A stretch of 64,000 nucleotides of DNA from Micrasema longulum (GCA_022494885.1 JAGVSM010000844.1:124001-188000), one strand, 5' to 3'; shown: positions 1 to 15,300, counted from the first letter of the stretch. A program made the numbers and translations. Notes: generated by a model not told the origin, from the letters alone.

Positions 1-235
1 ATAGAGATTCAATATTTACCACAATGTGTTTTAATCAAAAAACTGATACATATTAGCAAATTTCGATTCAACCCTATCTAAAATACATTTTTTTGTTAGT
101 TATAGGTTTATATCATTTAAGGTTTGTGTAACATATTCTATCTTTTTAGATGTCTTAATATTTGACTATAGGAACAATTCTACAGAATTTAGTTTCACAG
201 GAAGCGTTAATGGAAAATTGTAGCAATATTCTCAC

Positions 236-328
236 CTTTGCATTACCCATAGGCAACGGTGCTGTACTTGTTACACCTGATGATGTTATGGTGCTGCACG
301 ATATCAGAGCTTCGGCATCCAATTCCAT
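236..328 (-). CDS. Bap170: Bap170 exon 16 (last exon in window)
   Basis: Acceptor AAATGTAG, donor GCAAAG/GTGAGA. Residues 833-863: MELDAEALISCSTITSSGVT-STAPLPMGNAK. Phase 0 at both ends, continuing the frame of exon 15. No stop and no polyadenylation signal follow, so the gene continues left of base 1. Confidence 0.78.
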
Positions 329-3300
329 CTACATTTAAAATTGATTTTGTTTTAAACAAAATTTAAAATAACATAAAATCCAATTTTGGTAACTTATTTA
401 TTTACTTTAAAAATGTATTTATACATTTTTATATCCTCAAGTATCGTTCGTCTTTTATTTAGAATACATATTTAAGATATATTTCTTGTAGGCAAAACTG
501 CCCATTCTAAGTACCTAAATTTACACATTTAACAACAGTTTTTAGTACATAAGTGATTTAAAATGGGAATGCCACGTACTAAACATAACAAAAAAACTGA
601 TTCAATTATCTCCTTAATTAAAAAAGCTATCTCATATAATATAACACCGAATATGCGAATGAAAATATACAAATCCTATATCAGACCAGCTCTCGTATAC
701 AGATTTCAGATACGGAATCTTAATTTTGCTAAGGAAATCAACTTGTTGAAAAGAGTTAAAAGAAAAGCCACAAAGCTGTCGCCAAGCCTGAAATGACTTC
801 CATATATGCAGAGACTGGAAACTCTCAATATCACAACGCAGCAGGAACGGCGAGAAAGAGGCGACTTGATGGAGACGTAAATTACTCAACAGTCACAAGT
901 TTGGATTCCATGTTCAAACTTAAAAGTGATGCTCGACTTTGACGTCAGTATCAGGCTGGAGAAAACCAGATTAAATCTAAACCCACGGAAGCATTTCCTG
1001 ACCAATAGGATTGTTGATGGTTGGAATAAGCTGCCACAGGAGCTGGTCTCAATGTGTAGTCTCAATAACTTAAAAAATGAACTAGATTCATTTTGGAAAT
1101 AATATTTTTGGATATAAAATTATAATACACCAACAACTAACTTTTGTTAAAACAGATTTAAACAGCTTTAAGCAACATTTTATTATCACCCTTAAAATAT
1201 GTATATTATTATCTATTATAATGAAATTAAACATATGTACTGAGTTAAAATACAGTAAACTTACCGGGGTGGTTATCATTTGCGGAGAAGGAGGAGTTTG
1301 TGAATTTTGTCCCATTAGCCTCTGTTGGTTTTGTCGCTGAGTTACCTTTAAAAAGATCAACCAAATGTACAACTCATTTTTATCATGCTAAAAATGCAGA
1401 TATGACTATAAATGAATGAAGCTAAATAAATCAATTAAAAAAATATATTATAAATACTAGTATTAAATTGGGGAGGTCCCCAATAAAAAACAAAAAAAAC
1501 ATATATCTATCTCTCCTTGAAAAACAACGTTTTTATTTCCAAAATTTACAAGATTCGACATAGTTGAATTTTTCGACAAATTAAAATTTGATTCCTATAA
1601 GAATGCGTCAATTTTAGCTTTGAAATATAAGTATATTTGGTTTACTACCGTAAATATATGCCGAATATTTTTTATTTTATATGTTCTATAATTTTTATTT
1701 AATTAAATTTTTTCTATAAAATTAAGAACTTATTAAGATCTTTAATTATTAACTTGGTAAGACTTATTCTATACCTTTGTTCTAATTTAAGTATTATTTT
1801 TTATATTTAAAAATTATTTTTTGCTAAAATTACATGTATGTAAACTGTGCAAATTGGCTTAGGCCGTTAATGAATAAATAAAATAAAATAAATGAGGGTA
1901 TCGGAAGCAAATTTAGAAATCTCCACCAAAAACGGAAAATTATTTATTGATGCCAAAATAAACTATACATAAAAACCTACCTACCTAAATAATAGCGTAA
2001 TTCAAAACCGTCTCTTAATCTTTCAAAACAGATTTAAATTATACTTGACACCGCAAACTTTCAGCATTCTCCATTGAGTTAGTGAAGCATAATTACAAAT
2101 CTCACAATAAGGAACTTCAGCCCTACGGGAAATTGGATACAAAAAATGTTTTCTTACGTGGGGTAAAAATTAGAACATTAAATTGTAGAACAAAGTTTCT
2201 TGAAAATGTACAGAAAAAATAATAAAAAATATTTTGATAAAAACGCACTACTTTAAATGACGTCACTGGTTCATGTGAATCAACCTATGATCTGAGAGCT
2301 GTGGAAGATTTCCGGTCTGCTTGTCGCTTCTGGACCAATAGGAAGAACTGAATGAGAATAAGCGGAAATGAACCTCTGACGTTACACGCGGAGTTATTTC
2401 AGAAATACAAAACTTTGAAAAATCGTAGCGCCGATAATACGATATATAAAAATTAAAAAAAAAAAATTTTGACTTAGTTTAACAGTCTATTTACAAATAA
2501 AAAAATTCAAAAAAAACCACTGAACTTCCTCATTCTTTTTTCAAAGTTTTTCGCAAATATCTCCTTCAATGGAGATTTCTAAGTTTGCTTCTAATTCTCT
2601 CAAATCCCTATTTAAAATGCTCCTTTTTACAAAAATGTACATAGAAAGTAATACAGTAAATGTTAATGAATTATTTTTCATCGAATACAAAACAAAATAT
2701 TTTAATATGCCTAATAATTAGTATAAAACAATACGTAACAAATTTTTTTCAAACATAAAAAAAATTGCAATTATAAAAACTACAAATTTATTAGTTTATT
2801 TTATTAGAACTAAAAAATGCATTGCACGAATTGGCACAATTTATACACAATATGTTGACATGTTTGTAGAATAGTAAAAATAGATTCAAAGACTGAATAC
2901 GATATTATCATTAAACCAAAAAAAATATTACATTTCATTGTATCGAGCAGCGGTGAGAAAAAAAATCAATTGACAAATTGAAAGTGAAAAGTCTGTTGGT
3001 GATTTTCAGGAAATTGTTGACACACTGCAGGAAAACTCAACTCGTCTGGGTCTTAATAATAATACAAAAAAGACTCAGATTATGTGCAACAAATCCTGTC
3101 CTGACCCTGATCAACCTCTCTATAATAATGGACAGAGGATTGAGAAAGTTGACAGCTTTAAATACTTGGGAGTTCACATAACTGAGGATGGAAGCATGCA
3201 CAAAGAGCTCGCAATCCACCTAGGAATTGCTGGAGCAACTTTTGACATGATGCGTGTTGTCTGGAACTCAAGTCTATACTCAGTCAAAACGAAATGCCGA

Positions 3301-6300
3301 TTATTCAACTCTTGTATGATGCCGGTACTCCTATATGGGTGCGAATCTTGGCAGCTTACCAAAGCTCAAAACACCAAACTTCTGAGTTTTGAGAGTAAGT
3401 GCTTGAGAAGAATATTAGGTATAAGGTGGTTCGATTTTATAACTAACATTGAAGTCCGAGAACGGACGCAGCAGCCTCCTATAACGAGCGTCTCGAGGAT
3501 GCGGCGGTGGACCTGGCTTGGACACGTGCTGCGCATGCCTCAGGAGAACCTAAACCCGAGTTGCCTCTTCTTTAAACCTGCGGGCTCACGTCGTCCTGGA
3601 AGGCCATCAATGACAATCTTTAGACTTTATTCGGCGGAATTAGGGGGCGCTGGATTGACGTGAGAGGAGGCAAAAATGCTGGCAGTGTGAGACAACTGGT
3701 GATGTCCACATGCTCCACTTAGGAGCGGATGTGGAAAAGAAGAAGAAAAATAAACATGTAACTTTTTTATTAAATTTTTAACAACAAAAAACACTGTTTT
3801 TAATTTTTTGGAACCTAACAATTCTTTTGTACTGTCTCCGAGTCTCATATAACACGGCATTTTATAAGAACCTATCTACTGTTGAGGGAACCTATCTACC
3901 TGTGATTATTAGCATACCTGTGGCTAGTGGATCACTCAGATCAGAGGTCCGAGGTTCGACCCCACTCTACCCCAACTTGATTTTCATTTTCTAATAGTGA
4001 TTTATTCGCAACTCGTTGAAAATGGCCACCAAAATTAAAATATTAGGGTTAATTATAAGACCGCTAATATCACTTTAAAAAAAAATAAATTATATATTCA
4101 CGGAATTGATTCAGATATGAAAGGATTTAAAAAATATGTCATTCGAATGTCATTGGTTTTAAATGTATTATTTTAATTATTTTTTTCGATACATTTCACA
4201 CAAATTTCTACAAACATGTCAAAGAAATGTATGCTGTTAATAATGTAAAATTTTACGTATTGAAAAATCGAATGGCTGAAAAGTAACATTATTGTTTAGT
4301 TTCTACATATAATTTATTGTTTCTCACCATGCTGTGTTAGGCGTAAAAATTTATTAAAACATAAATAAAATAAAGCTTATAACTAGCTCCATGAGAGTTT
4401 CATCATTCACTAGGATTTAAACTACAGATTTTTTAAATCTAACATTAGTATTTTAGCATATCGTTCGGCACACAACAGTGAGCTCTCGAAATATCAGGTA
4501 AATCATATTTTTTCCAAAACTTTATTTCTTCCACAAATAAAAAATGAACAGAGTAGGTACAGAGAAACCTCTTTATATCGTTTTTAAAAGGACCTATTGA
4601 AATAAACTATGAATGTGGGAAAACAATGAGTGTGGGAATAAAAGGTCAATACATAAGGAAATTGCATTACGATTAGCAGGTTAAAATTCTAAAAAAGACA
4701 AGTTCCAGGTAGAGATAAATGTATTTAAATAATAATATAAAATCAGTAAGCTGAACACGAAAAAAAAAACTTTATGGCGTTGAAAATATTTGTTTTTTGC
4801 TATTATATTTCCGTAAGTCAACAGTATATTTTTGGCTATGCAAATGACTCTTTTCGGCGTCAGTTATTGAATGTGCATGAAGGTACAATAGGCAGATTCT
4901 CTTCATCGGCGCGCTCTCTCGAATGCTCCGTGCATTGTTGAGAGTGACGTCAAAGATTTAGACGAAATATAAAAATACGTATATTACACAGCGCAATTCA
5001 CACGATTAATGCGTTAAGATGGTGGATAGAGAAACGATTTATGGGATCTATTTTTGTGTTTTTTTTGTTAAATTAATACAGAGTTAGAAGAAATAAACTT
5101 CCCATCCGGATAAACAATTATTCGAGGAACGATAGATAGAGGTTTCACTGTAATTTGTTAAATCTTGTTAGAGCGGTGTTGCGAGCAGAAAAATCTTATA
5201 ATTTTTGCACATACATAATAATACATAACATTATATTTATGTAATAAACCTGAGAACTGGAAATGAGATAACAAACTGAAAAACATAAAGACACTTAAAA
5301 TTATACAGGATTTTTTTGGAGCAGAACACTGCATTGCTACTCGGGCAAGATGATCAGTCCCTCGCTTCAGGTGTAAGAACATCTTTTGAACAAATGTTGG
5401 CAGGAATCAAACAGGATTCTTACATGAGAGTAGCCACCGAGTCAAAAACACTCACCCAGAGTTCTGAGTCTATTTCACACATAGAACTATTAAAATGGAC
5501 ACGTAAACTTACAAAAACTATATTATAATTATATTATCAATTTGTATAATTGTATTAGGTGTCAAAATAAGTTGTGTCCATTTTTTTTCAAATTTAAAAA
5601 TGAGCACCAAAAGTTTTAAAAAAAGATAAAGGTTGTACATCATTCAAAAGAAAAATTTCTGCTCTACAAGATAATGTATTTGCTTTTACATTACATATAT
5701 TATTGTATATGTTTACAAGCCTTCAAAACAGAATATCAAGTAGATGAAAGTGAACATTGTTGACACCTCGTTCAATCGAGGATTTATTTTTTATTTTTTA
5801 AAAGAGTAATACTTGAGTTCTTATTATTTACTCAAATATAAAAATTTTCAGACCATTTCCTCAAAGTCGTAAATAACTTGTGCTGGAAAAATGGAAATTG
5901 AGTTGTGGTAGAGTGGGATTTGAACCTCGGACCTTTGGCCCGTGGGTCCAAAATTCTACCACGGGACCACAACCCGGTTCAAAAGGTTATAAAGCTGCCA
6001 ATGCTGCTCGCGATATTTGCGCAGTGTACGGTGAAGATGCTATGAATTATTGACTAATTTGTTGTAAAATAATGAAGGAGAATACATTGTTAATACAGCT
6101 TTATATCCTCGATTGAACGATGTGTCCAAAATGCTCACTTTCGTCTACTTCACATTCCGTTTTGAAGGCTTGTAATCAAATACAATAATACATGTAATGT
6201 AAAAGCAAATACTTATAAAGCAGAAATTTTTCTTTTGAATGATATAACCTTTACTATATTTTTTTACTTTTGGTACTCATTTTTAAATTTGGAAAGAAAC

Positions 6301-9300
6301 AAACACAAATTTTAATTTAGGTACATTAATTATATTGCTCTGTTAAGATTTTAAATGTTTCATCAAGTTACCGCACTGCCTTCACGCTTCTAGTGAACTC
6401 AAAGCAAGCTCCCTTCAGCGGTTGACATATGTTTTGTTCCTTAGAAAAACTACCATTTTAGTTGCCCTTCTATGGACTTTCACCAACAACTCTATGTCTT
6501 TTTTTTAAATAGGAACCCCAGATTTGGTTAGCATACTCCAGGACTGGAGAAACATAAGGCAGATAAATTTTGAGGAACAGAAAATGTGGGAGAATGTTTG
6601 CCTTACTAGGAGAAGAGAATCAGTACGTTGGGCCATTTCAATAATATTGCTAGCACAAAGAAACAGTAAGATATCTCTGAAGAATATATTCTGAGATAAT
6701 CGGACTTTGAGGTGTGCAAAGGGTCTGAATGAATTCAATTATTTGAAGTTGATTTTGAAAACTATATTTTCACATAGCTTAACTATTTAATTTCAATATT
6801 TTATTATTTGAAAATATTCATTTATTTCATTTATTAACATATCTGCATGTGTATCACAAAATTGGAAATTTCGAGTTTATCTCACTGTTGCTTTGGGCAA
6901 GCGATATGTGATTCCTATTTTTAAGATCACAAGTTATCGAAACTCTGAGATCTCTTTGTGAAGTTACTGCGTGTACTTGATTTCCATCCAAGGTACATAA
7001 TATATTATATATTGATTCTGGATTTCTATGCCCAATGCGTTAAGAGCCATTCTCTGGTCCACTGAAACATCTGATTAGGGTCATCTTGAATGTGCTGGTG
7101 GTTTATTATAGGATCAGCGAACAACTTTGTATCGTCAGCAAAGAAGTAGTTCCCTAAAATCAGTTGAATAAATTACGAACGCAATCAGGCCAATGACTGA
7201 TCCCTGGGGTACTCCTCTCAGAACTGTAAGAGAGAGTCTGAGAGATCCTCCCCAAATCTCACTCAAAATGTTCTATTTGTTAAAACATCTTCGATCCAAC
7301 ACACAAGCTTTCCGCTGATACCAATTTGAACACAAGTCGTTTTATTGGTACTCGAGCAAAAGCTTTTTCGTAATCAACAGTTAATTACAATTTCTGTATT
7401 CTTTACAAACGGACACTGAAACAGTTAACATAAAAAATTAAACAAACTAATTAGTGTAAAACGATGCTTGTTAGTCTGTTAGGATTACCTGCATTTGCAT
7501 GCGGTCCGCCGGGCCGGGGGCGGCACTAACCTTGTGCGCCAGCAGGTGCTTGATGAGGGACGTGTTGGGGGCGCCCGGGGGCGCGGGGGCCACAGGCAGC
7601 AGGGGCGGGGGCGACTGAGACGGGCCGGGGGCCTCACCCAGGGCGTGGGACAGGTGCGGGTGGGACGCCAGCTGAACGCCAATCGGAGATTCATATATTT
7701 TTATGGGACAGGGGTACCGATTACAATGGAAAGATAATAATAGAGCTATCTTCAGTGAAAAAGTTCAGTGCTATGGGAAATTGGATACAAAAAATGTCTC
7801 ACACGTGGTAAAAAAAGAGCATTTTTAATTATACAGCGAAGATTCTCAAAAATGTATGAAAAAATTCATAAAAATTAACTGTTTGCAACGTCACAGATTT
7901 AAGTGACCACATGTTAGCAATAGCCAATAAATTATAGCGTTGTTTATGTTGTTGTGATAGATTTAGGGAGCACGGGGTTCTACTTTTAAATGTCAGAAAA
8001 ACTCACCAACTTGAACTCATGACATTACGGACGGTGTAATTTCAAAGTTTCGAGGAGATTTAAAAAAATGCAAACTTTAAAAAATCATAGTGATGATGAT
8101 ACGACAGTTACTTAAAATAACATTTTTTTAAAATTGGCTTAGTTTGGTAGTCTATTAACAAATAAACTATTTTTAAAAAACCACTGAACTTCCTCATTGC
8201 ATAAAAAATAGTTAACAATGTTTAAGTTGGTATATTATTATAACAGAAAAGTTAATATGTATACAGTAAAACCGCGATATAACAAAACGCGATATAGCAA
8301 AAAATGACATATATGGAAAAAAAAATCTCAATTTATACCCTAAAACCAATTTTTCATACGAAAATGCATTTATACAGGGTGTTCTTTAAACCCTGTCACA
8401 TCCAAAACCACTATGATCAGTATGGGCAAGAAGACATATTAGCATATTTATTAGCTAAACATTTATTTTAATGTGCCAATATGTCTTCTTACTCATACTG
8501 ATCATCGTGGTTTCGGATGTGACAGGGTTTAAAGAACACCTGTATAACGAAATCCCGTTTATATGTACAACAAAATCATTTTTGTCCCGTATGAAAAAAT
8601 GGCAATACATTTACGTAAATTTATAACGAAATAAAAAAAAAGTGAAAAGATGAAAATACTATTTTGCACTTTCAAAGCTGCCCCGCTGCTGCATCTGCCA
8701 TTTGCGAACGGTTTTATGGCCTTTTCGGCAGCGCGCGGCGGTCTGTCAGCACCCAGAACTGTCATCGTGCGTGTCCAGTGTGTGCGTGTGAATGTATGTA
8801 AGCGCATATGTGAAGGAATACTGCCGAGTACGTCAGTCCGTCTGTTTAGTTTTTTGAAGCCGCGCAACATTTTTTTGCGACGGCACGTAACATATACATA
8901 CCTAGTATGATTATTTTTTTTCGTTATATGTAGGAATTCGTTATTACGAATTTTTATTTTTTGGTCCCTTGGATTTTGTTATATCGCAGTTCTACTGTAT
9001 ATACAGCGATTGATAATTCATTAAAAAATATTGATGTATACCTGGAGTTTGTTTTGTTCCGCTTTGTTGAGCTGGGCTTTTAATATTGGAGAAGCGGGTC
9101 CTAAAATATTTACAAAATTAATTTTACACATTAAGTACGATTTTTCTAAGATTAGTCCCCTGACAACTGTGTAGAACATAATTAATTAAATTCTAATTTA
9201 GAACAATTGATTCCACACATCCCGGTTGATAGTGGTGTGAATATTTTTGTTTTAACACTCAATCGATTTTTTCAGTGAATTTAAATAATAATAAAAGCTT

Positions 9301-12300
9301 ATTTTAAAATCGATATAAAAATATTTTTGATTTGAAATACGCCATAGACATAATTCTGCCTACATAAATAGATGTTACTTATACAACCCGTCCAATGTTT
9401 ACCTATGAAATAGTTGATTTACGGTACTAGAATCGAAATTTCAATACGAGAGTTAGCACATCCCTACGTAGAACTATCGGGCGACCATTCTAAGAAAAAT
9501 TGAACCAATTCATACGATACTCATATATTTCACAAGACGGAATAATTGAATAATGAAGAATAATAATAGGAGCATAACTGTTACCAGTCTTCACATTGGG
9601 AGTGGGAGTTTTGTTGATGGCAGAAGGCCTTTGTCGGATGCCCATGTAGCACTGCTGGGTTTCTCCGTTTGGAGTCTTAATGGCGGTGGGACCGACCATG
9701 CCACCGAACACAGATCTGGAAAGCATTACAGATTTATACAGTAAAACCCCCTAAGTTACATTTTTCATGGGACCGACAAAAAAAAATGTAAATGGAGGGT
9801 AGCGAAAAAAAATATTCAGCAAATATTTTTTTATCAAAAAAGTTATGAAACATTTCTTTATTGTAACTTTTTTTAATATCTGTAAAACGCAATAAACCAT
9901 TTTCAAAACATGAAAACGCGGGTATAAATGTCTGCAAAACACAATAAACTGTTTAAAATTACCGCAAAATACAATAAACTATTTAAAATTACAACTGAAA
10001 TTTTAAAAAATTCAACAAAAAAGTTGGTATAATGATAGACTAATTTTAACATATTACAACAGAGATGAAGAACATTTTAGAGAAGGTAATATAGAAGTCT
10101 AGGCACACGGGGCTTATGACCTGTCATTGGCTGTTTTAAGTGGCCACTTTACACACTGTGTAACATTAATCATTCTGCCCATATTTGAACATCTATATCC
10201 CTTCAATTCTTTCATATGTTCTCTTCTCTAAAATGTTTTTTATCTCTGTTGTAATATGTTAATATTAACAGCTCCATGGGGAGTTGAATCCAGTTCTTGT
10301 CTACAAAAAATTGGACAAACTAAAAATATTGTTGATAGATACTAACTTCAGACTCTTGAGCTGTCCGAACGGATTACAAATTTCTCTGACGTTAATTGAG
10401 GAAAAAAAAACCTAAAGCTGGGTTTTAAATGTACTAAAAAATTCCAAATTCAATGGGACTTCAAGAATTATACATAAATTGCGGGAAACCGCAAATTGTG
10501 GGGATGTAAATTCGGGTTCCACTATATTTGCATCATTTTGGCTATTAACTAAGACATTCTAACAACTAATAAATAAATCATCTTTATTTCCTTAACTAAG
10601 ATTGTCAGTTGGGCAAAATGGTTATGTGAGTAAACAGGGAAACTAGACTGATGAGTTACCTAACACATCTGGGGAAGTGGAGAGGTGATATGACGCCCTT
10701 GCGGCCGACTTTCTGACAACAAGCCATGTACTGCTTGTACATCTCGGCTGAATCCAGACGGACGTTGGCGGGACATGGCTCCCAACTGCTCCTCAGCCAA
10801 GCCAGAGCAAACTGCTCATTTTCCTGTGTAAAAAAAACAAAATACAGAAACAAATCAATTTTAAAAAGAAAGAAAAACAACTATTCCAGTTTTAGAGATT
10901 GCATTTTGACAGCATTCAGCGTACTTTCATCCTTGAATATTCCCGAAAATAGAATTATTAGCATTTTCCTTACTTGTATGGCCTGCTGGTGGGCGTGTTG
11001 CTGCTGAACAGTGAGTTTTCCGATGTGAGAAGGGGGCACAGCCTCCTTGGGGGCGACTGAGGGGATCGGCTGGGGGGCGGGCGGGGGGACGGGCTGAGGG
11101 GCGACAGTAGCGACAATACTGGAAGTTGTGGTGACAGTCTGCAACTGTTGGACAGACTGATTCTGATGCTGAATTTGGGGCCTGGAAAATAAGACATTTC
11201 GCTTTAATTTTTGACATGCGTAACTCTTGTCTCTTGTTTTTTTTTTACTTATGCGATATACAGACGTAAACTCAAAAGCTATTTTTGTCATTTGACAAAT
11301 TGATTTATTATAACATTTGCATTATTGCAAATTTTTAACAGAGGCAATTTGTTTACGTCTGCCTTAATATTTTCTTTTTTATTTTCAATGCATATTTTTA
11401 TATCTTAACTATTAATGTTGCATTATATCAATGCTAAGTTTTTTAAAATTATTTTGCATTGCTGAATGCTTTTTTAGTTTCTACGTGTCTTTTAAAAAAA
11501 AAAAATCTTGTTTTTTATTTTTTAAATTATTTTTGTAAAATAAAATTAATATTAAAAAAAATATTACGGCCCGTATTGCACAAATTTGTCAATGTTATCC
11601 TTCTTATGCTGGTCTACTTAAATTCTTTTAACTCGGAACGGAATATTTTGGGTATACCAAAAAGTTAGATGGTAAAAATTTGTCTAAATTTTTTTAAAAA
11701 AGGAAAAAATATACATAGACGTGAAAACAATTAGATAGAAGTTTGACAATGAAGACCAAAAACAAAATATTGTGATGGAAAAATAGCTTTAATAAATTTT
11801 ATTATTATTTATGGTGATGAGAAACAAAACATATTTTTTTGTTCCAAATAGCTCCGTGATTTAAAAACTCACTGTGGCTGTATTTGGTGGTGCTGAACGG
11901 GCTGTGGTGGGGGGCTGTTGGGACGCGGGGGAGGAGCCCCTCCCGGAACTGTCTCTACTACACGCATGAGTATACATGCCTTGGGACCGTAGCTTTGTGC
12001 CTAAAGATAACAAAACAGTAAATAAACAATATTTTGAATCTGTCCAAATGTTTGTGAACAAAGACTGGATTTCACTCCCTAGAGAATCATTAAGATTAAC
12101 ATATTACAACAAAGATGGAGATCATTTTAGAGAAGGTAATAAGAAGTCTAGGCATTTACAGGGCTTTTCACTACAGTCACAATTCATTTTACTTCTACCC
12201 GCCTCTATTGCCCATTTAAAACATTTAATGAATACACAAACTAGTAAAATATGAATGCATTTTACCTCGACTGTGATGAGAGAAACCAGGGTGTCAATCA

Positions 12301-15300
12301 GGCCATGCACCTTAACTATATAGTCACACGCCTTCTCTCCCAGGGCTGTGAGTGCGTACACACACTCCAAGGTTACCACAAGCAGCATAATGTCGTGCAA
12401 TGTCATGTTAGAACACACCCCTTCGTAGATCTGAAATCACAAAAAAACGGTGTTAATTAATGAAAAATAGATAAATATGTTGGTTTGTGTATTAATCTAC
12501 TTGATTCAAAATTTATTGATTTACTTTCGCGATCCGCTTATAGTGACATCTCGCTCTATTGCATAAAATGTTAGAGTTCCAAATATTTGGTTCGGTTTTT
12601 GGGTTAGTGGACGGTTTTGTTGTTGTGCTTGCGATTCTCGACCTGAGACCTACGGCCCATGGTTTTATTTATTTTTTTCAAAAATGCCCGAGGGGCATTT
12701 ACAAAAAAAAAATACATACATACTAACATACTTAAAAATAAAACACAAAATATACAGAAAAAAGATGTGAAATTACTTAAGTTAGAAAAGATAAAAAAAA
12801 GGTAACATCATCATCATTCCCTTTCCGCACCTAATGGTGAATAGGGCACTGCGTTGTTACACCAATCGCAGGGTATCTTGATCATTTTTGTTACATGGAG
12901 GTAAGGTGATCAGTCTTAGGGACTATGAAATATTCTAGTGTAAAAACACCCTTTTAAATAATATTTCATATTAACCATATCGGGAATCAAACCGACAACA
13001 AAAAGTTATGCAAAGTAAAAAAATAATAATAAAGGTAAACAAGAAAAAAAAGTAAGCAAGTAAGTTTTCCTGCAAACTGTAGTTCATTTCGAGATTGATA
13101 ATCTTAGAATGGTTTTTGTCTCTATGGGCGGCTCTATAGGCGGTATAGCATTATTATTCCGAGTGCACACACCATATGACAACACTTGTTCAAATTTTGC
13201 ACGAAATGCAGCGTCAGACAAGCTCTTCAGTTGGTGCCATTTTTGTGTCTGACAATTCAACCCGTCTCTCCAAAGAGCGTAAAAATATTATTAATTTTAA
13301 AATATTAATAAATCGCATAAAAATAACATCGGATAATTCCATGACCAATTATTTTTAAGTCCGTTGTATAGCATCTAATCAAAAATTTAACCTTCTGCTC
13401 CAGGCATCGAAGAAGCACGTCCTCATTGGGTTCATTCTGGGCCAACTTGTTGAGGATCTCAAGCGCTGCGAGGACACGCGCGCGGTCATCCGACTGCAGG
13501 GCGGCCGCCACTGTGGCCAGGATGTGGCGAGACACGAGGCACGTGGCCGGGTCGCGAACCCTCACTTCGGGGGCCACATTACCCAGTGCGTCCAGCGCCA
13601 TCTGCCGTATCGGGGACACGCCACAGTTGACACACAGCAACACAAACCTGAAACAATATATTTGTGAAAAAATCATCCAATCCTGTATTTTACATATCGA
13701 CTGTGTTCAGGTCAAAGGCTTCAAACCACAATTCTGGAAAAAACAATTTCATTATTTCAAATGTGTTTTAAACCAATTACATAGGCCTTATGTACATTCT
13801 GGCAAAAGGATATAAGTCAATAGATGTTTGCAGTTAAATTCCTTTTTGTTATTTTTATTATTATTACATTCATTTTAAGCGAGCAGCTTAAAGCTAATAC
13901 GCCTTAATCTATTTTGACGAAAGTTAGCTGTTGGCGCACTTTAACTTTTCCGAAACAAATCTAGTTCATTTTTGAACTCATTGAGACTACACATTGAGAT
14001 CAGCTCTTGTGGGAGCTTATTCCAACCATCAACAACCCTATTGCTCAGGAAATGCTTCCGTGGATTTAGATTGAATCTCGTTTTCTCCAGCCTAAGACTG
14101 TGGCCTCGAAGACTAGTATCTTGTTTAAGCTCGAACATGGGATCCAAATTTGGACAGCTATAGTGACTGTTGAGTATCTCGTATGTCTCTATCAGGTCAC
14201 CCCTTTCTTGCCATTCCTGCAGCGTTGTGAGACCGAGAGTTTCCAGTCTCTCCACATATGGAAGCCGTTTTAGACTCGGCGACAACTTTTTAGCTCGTCT
14301 TTGGACTCTTTTCAACAAGTTGATATCCTCAACAAAATAGGGATTCCATATCTGAAACCCGTATTCGGGAGTAGGTCTGGTCCGGGCTTCTGGATTTGGG
14401 TCCCGAAAACTGCCTTGAGATGGTCACCCCACCAAAGCAGTAGTCTATTTGAACTCGGAATTATTGTTGCATGTCTGCTATTTATGTTTATATCAATACA
14501 GTGTTATCTATTATATTATATTCATTTATTATGTACTAGAACATAATATAAAAAGAATGTGAATGAATGCCTCGACATGGGTTATGCCCAATGAGGTGTT
14601 CATATAGAAAAGAAAAAATATAATGTTTTATGTGAAATAAAAATAAATAAATAAATGTAAGTTTTGCATATTTTTAATAGCATATTCGGTGTTATATATG
14701 AGAAGGCTTTTTTTATCAAGTACATAATTGAATTGGATATTTTTGCTAGCTTCTTTTGCTAGAATGTGTATAAAATCTATGCAATTGGTTTAGAACCCAT
14801 TTGAAATAATGAAACCGCTTTTTCCAGGATTATGGTGTTAAGCCTTTGACCTAAACACGGATGATACGTTCAAAGTCAATGAGGAAGTTTAGTGCTACAG
14901 GCAATTGGATTTAAAAAATGTTTTCTTACACATGATAAAAATTAGAGCATTTAATAATTGAATGGGAATGAAGAATTGGGAAAAATGAAATATTGCTGTT
15001 ATAGTTCTATCTGTGCATAATTATTTTTGCACTGAGGTACGTGGATAGTTCGACCACACATTCGTCTGAGAGATTACATTTTGACAGCATTCAGACTACT
15101 TTCATCCTTGTTTTTCCGATTCAATAATTCACTTCCATACATAAGGGTCGGCACCGGGATTCCATCATTACAGAATCAGTCCTACGCTTTAATTGCCAGT
15201 CCAGAAGCAATGAAAAATTACAACAAAAAGAATTGAACCCAGGACCTCAAGAACAGTAGGCGACCACGTCAATCACTACATATTGAGACGGACTTATATC

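Noticed and set aside
7495..7737. 80-codon Arg/Gly-rich plus-strand ORF and a 69-codon minus ORF at 7485-7694
   Set aside because: Shadow frames of GC-rich Bap170 exon 14; only the phase-0 minus frame chains with its neighbours.
8650..8910. 86-codon plus and 103-codon minus ORFs
   Set aside because: Inside the pogo-type element 8264-8997; no transposase motifs in either.
10881..11291. 136-codon minus ORF taken as one unspliced exon
   Set aside because: It reads through good splice sites; phase and domain order support only 10974-11181 as exon 10.
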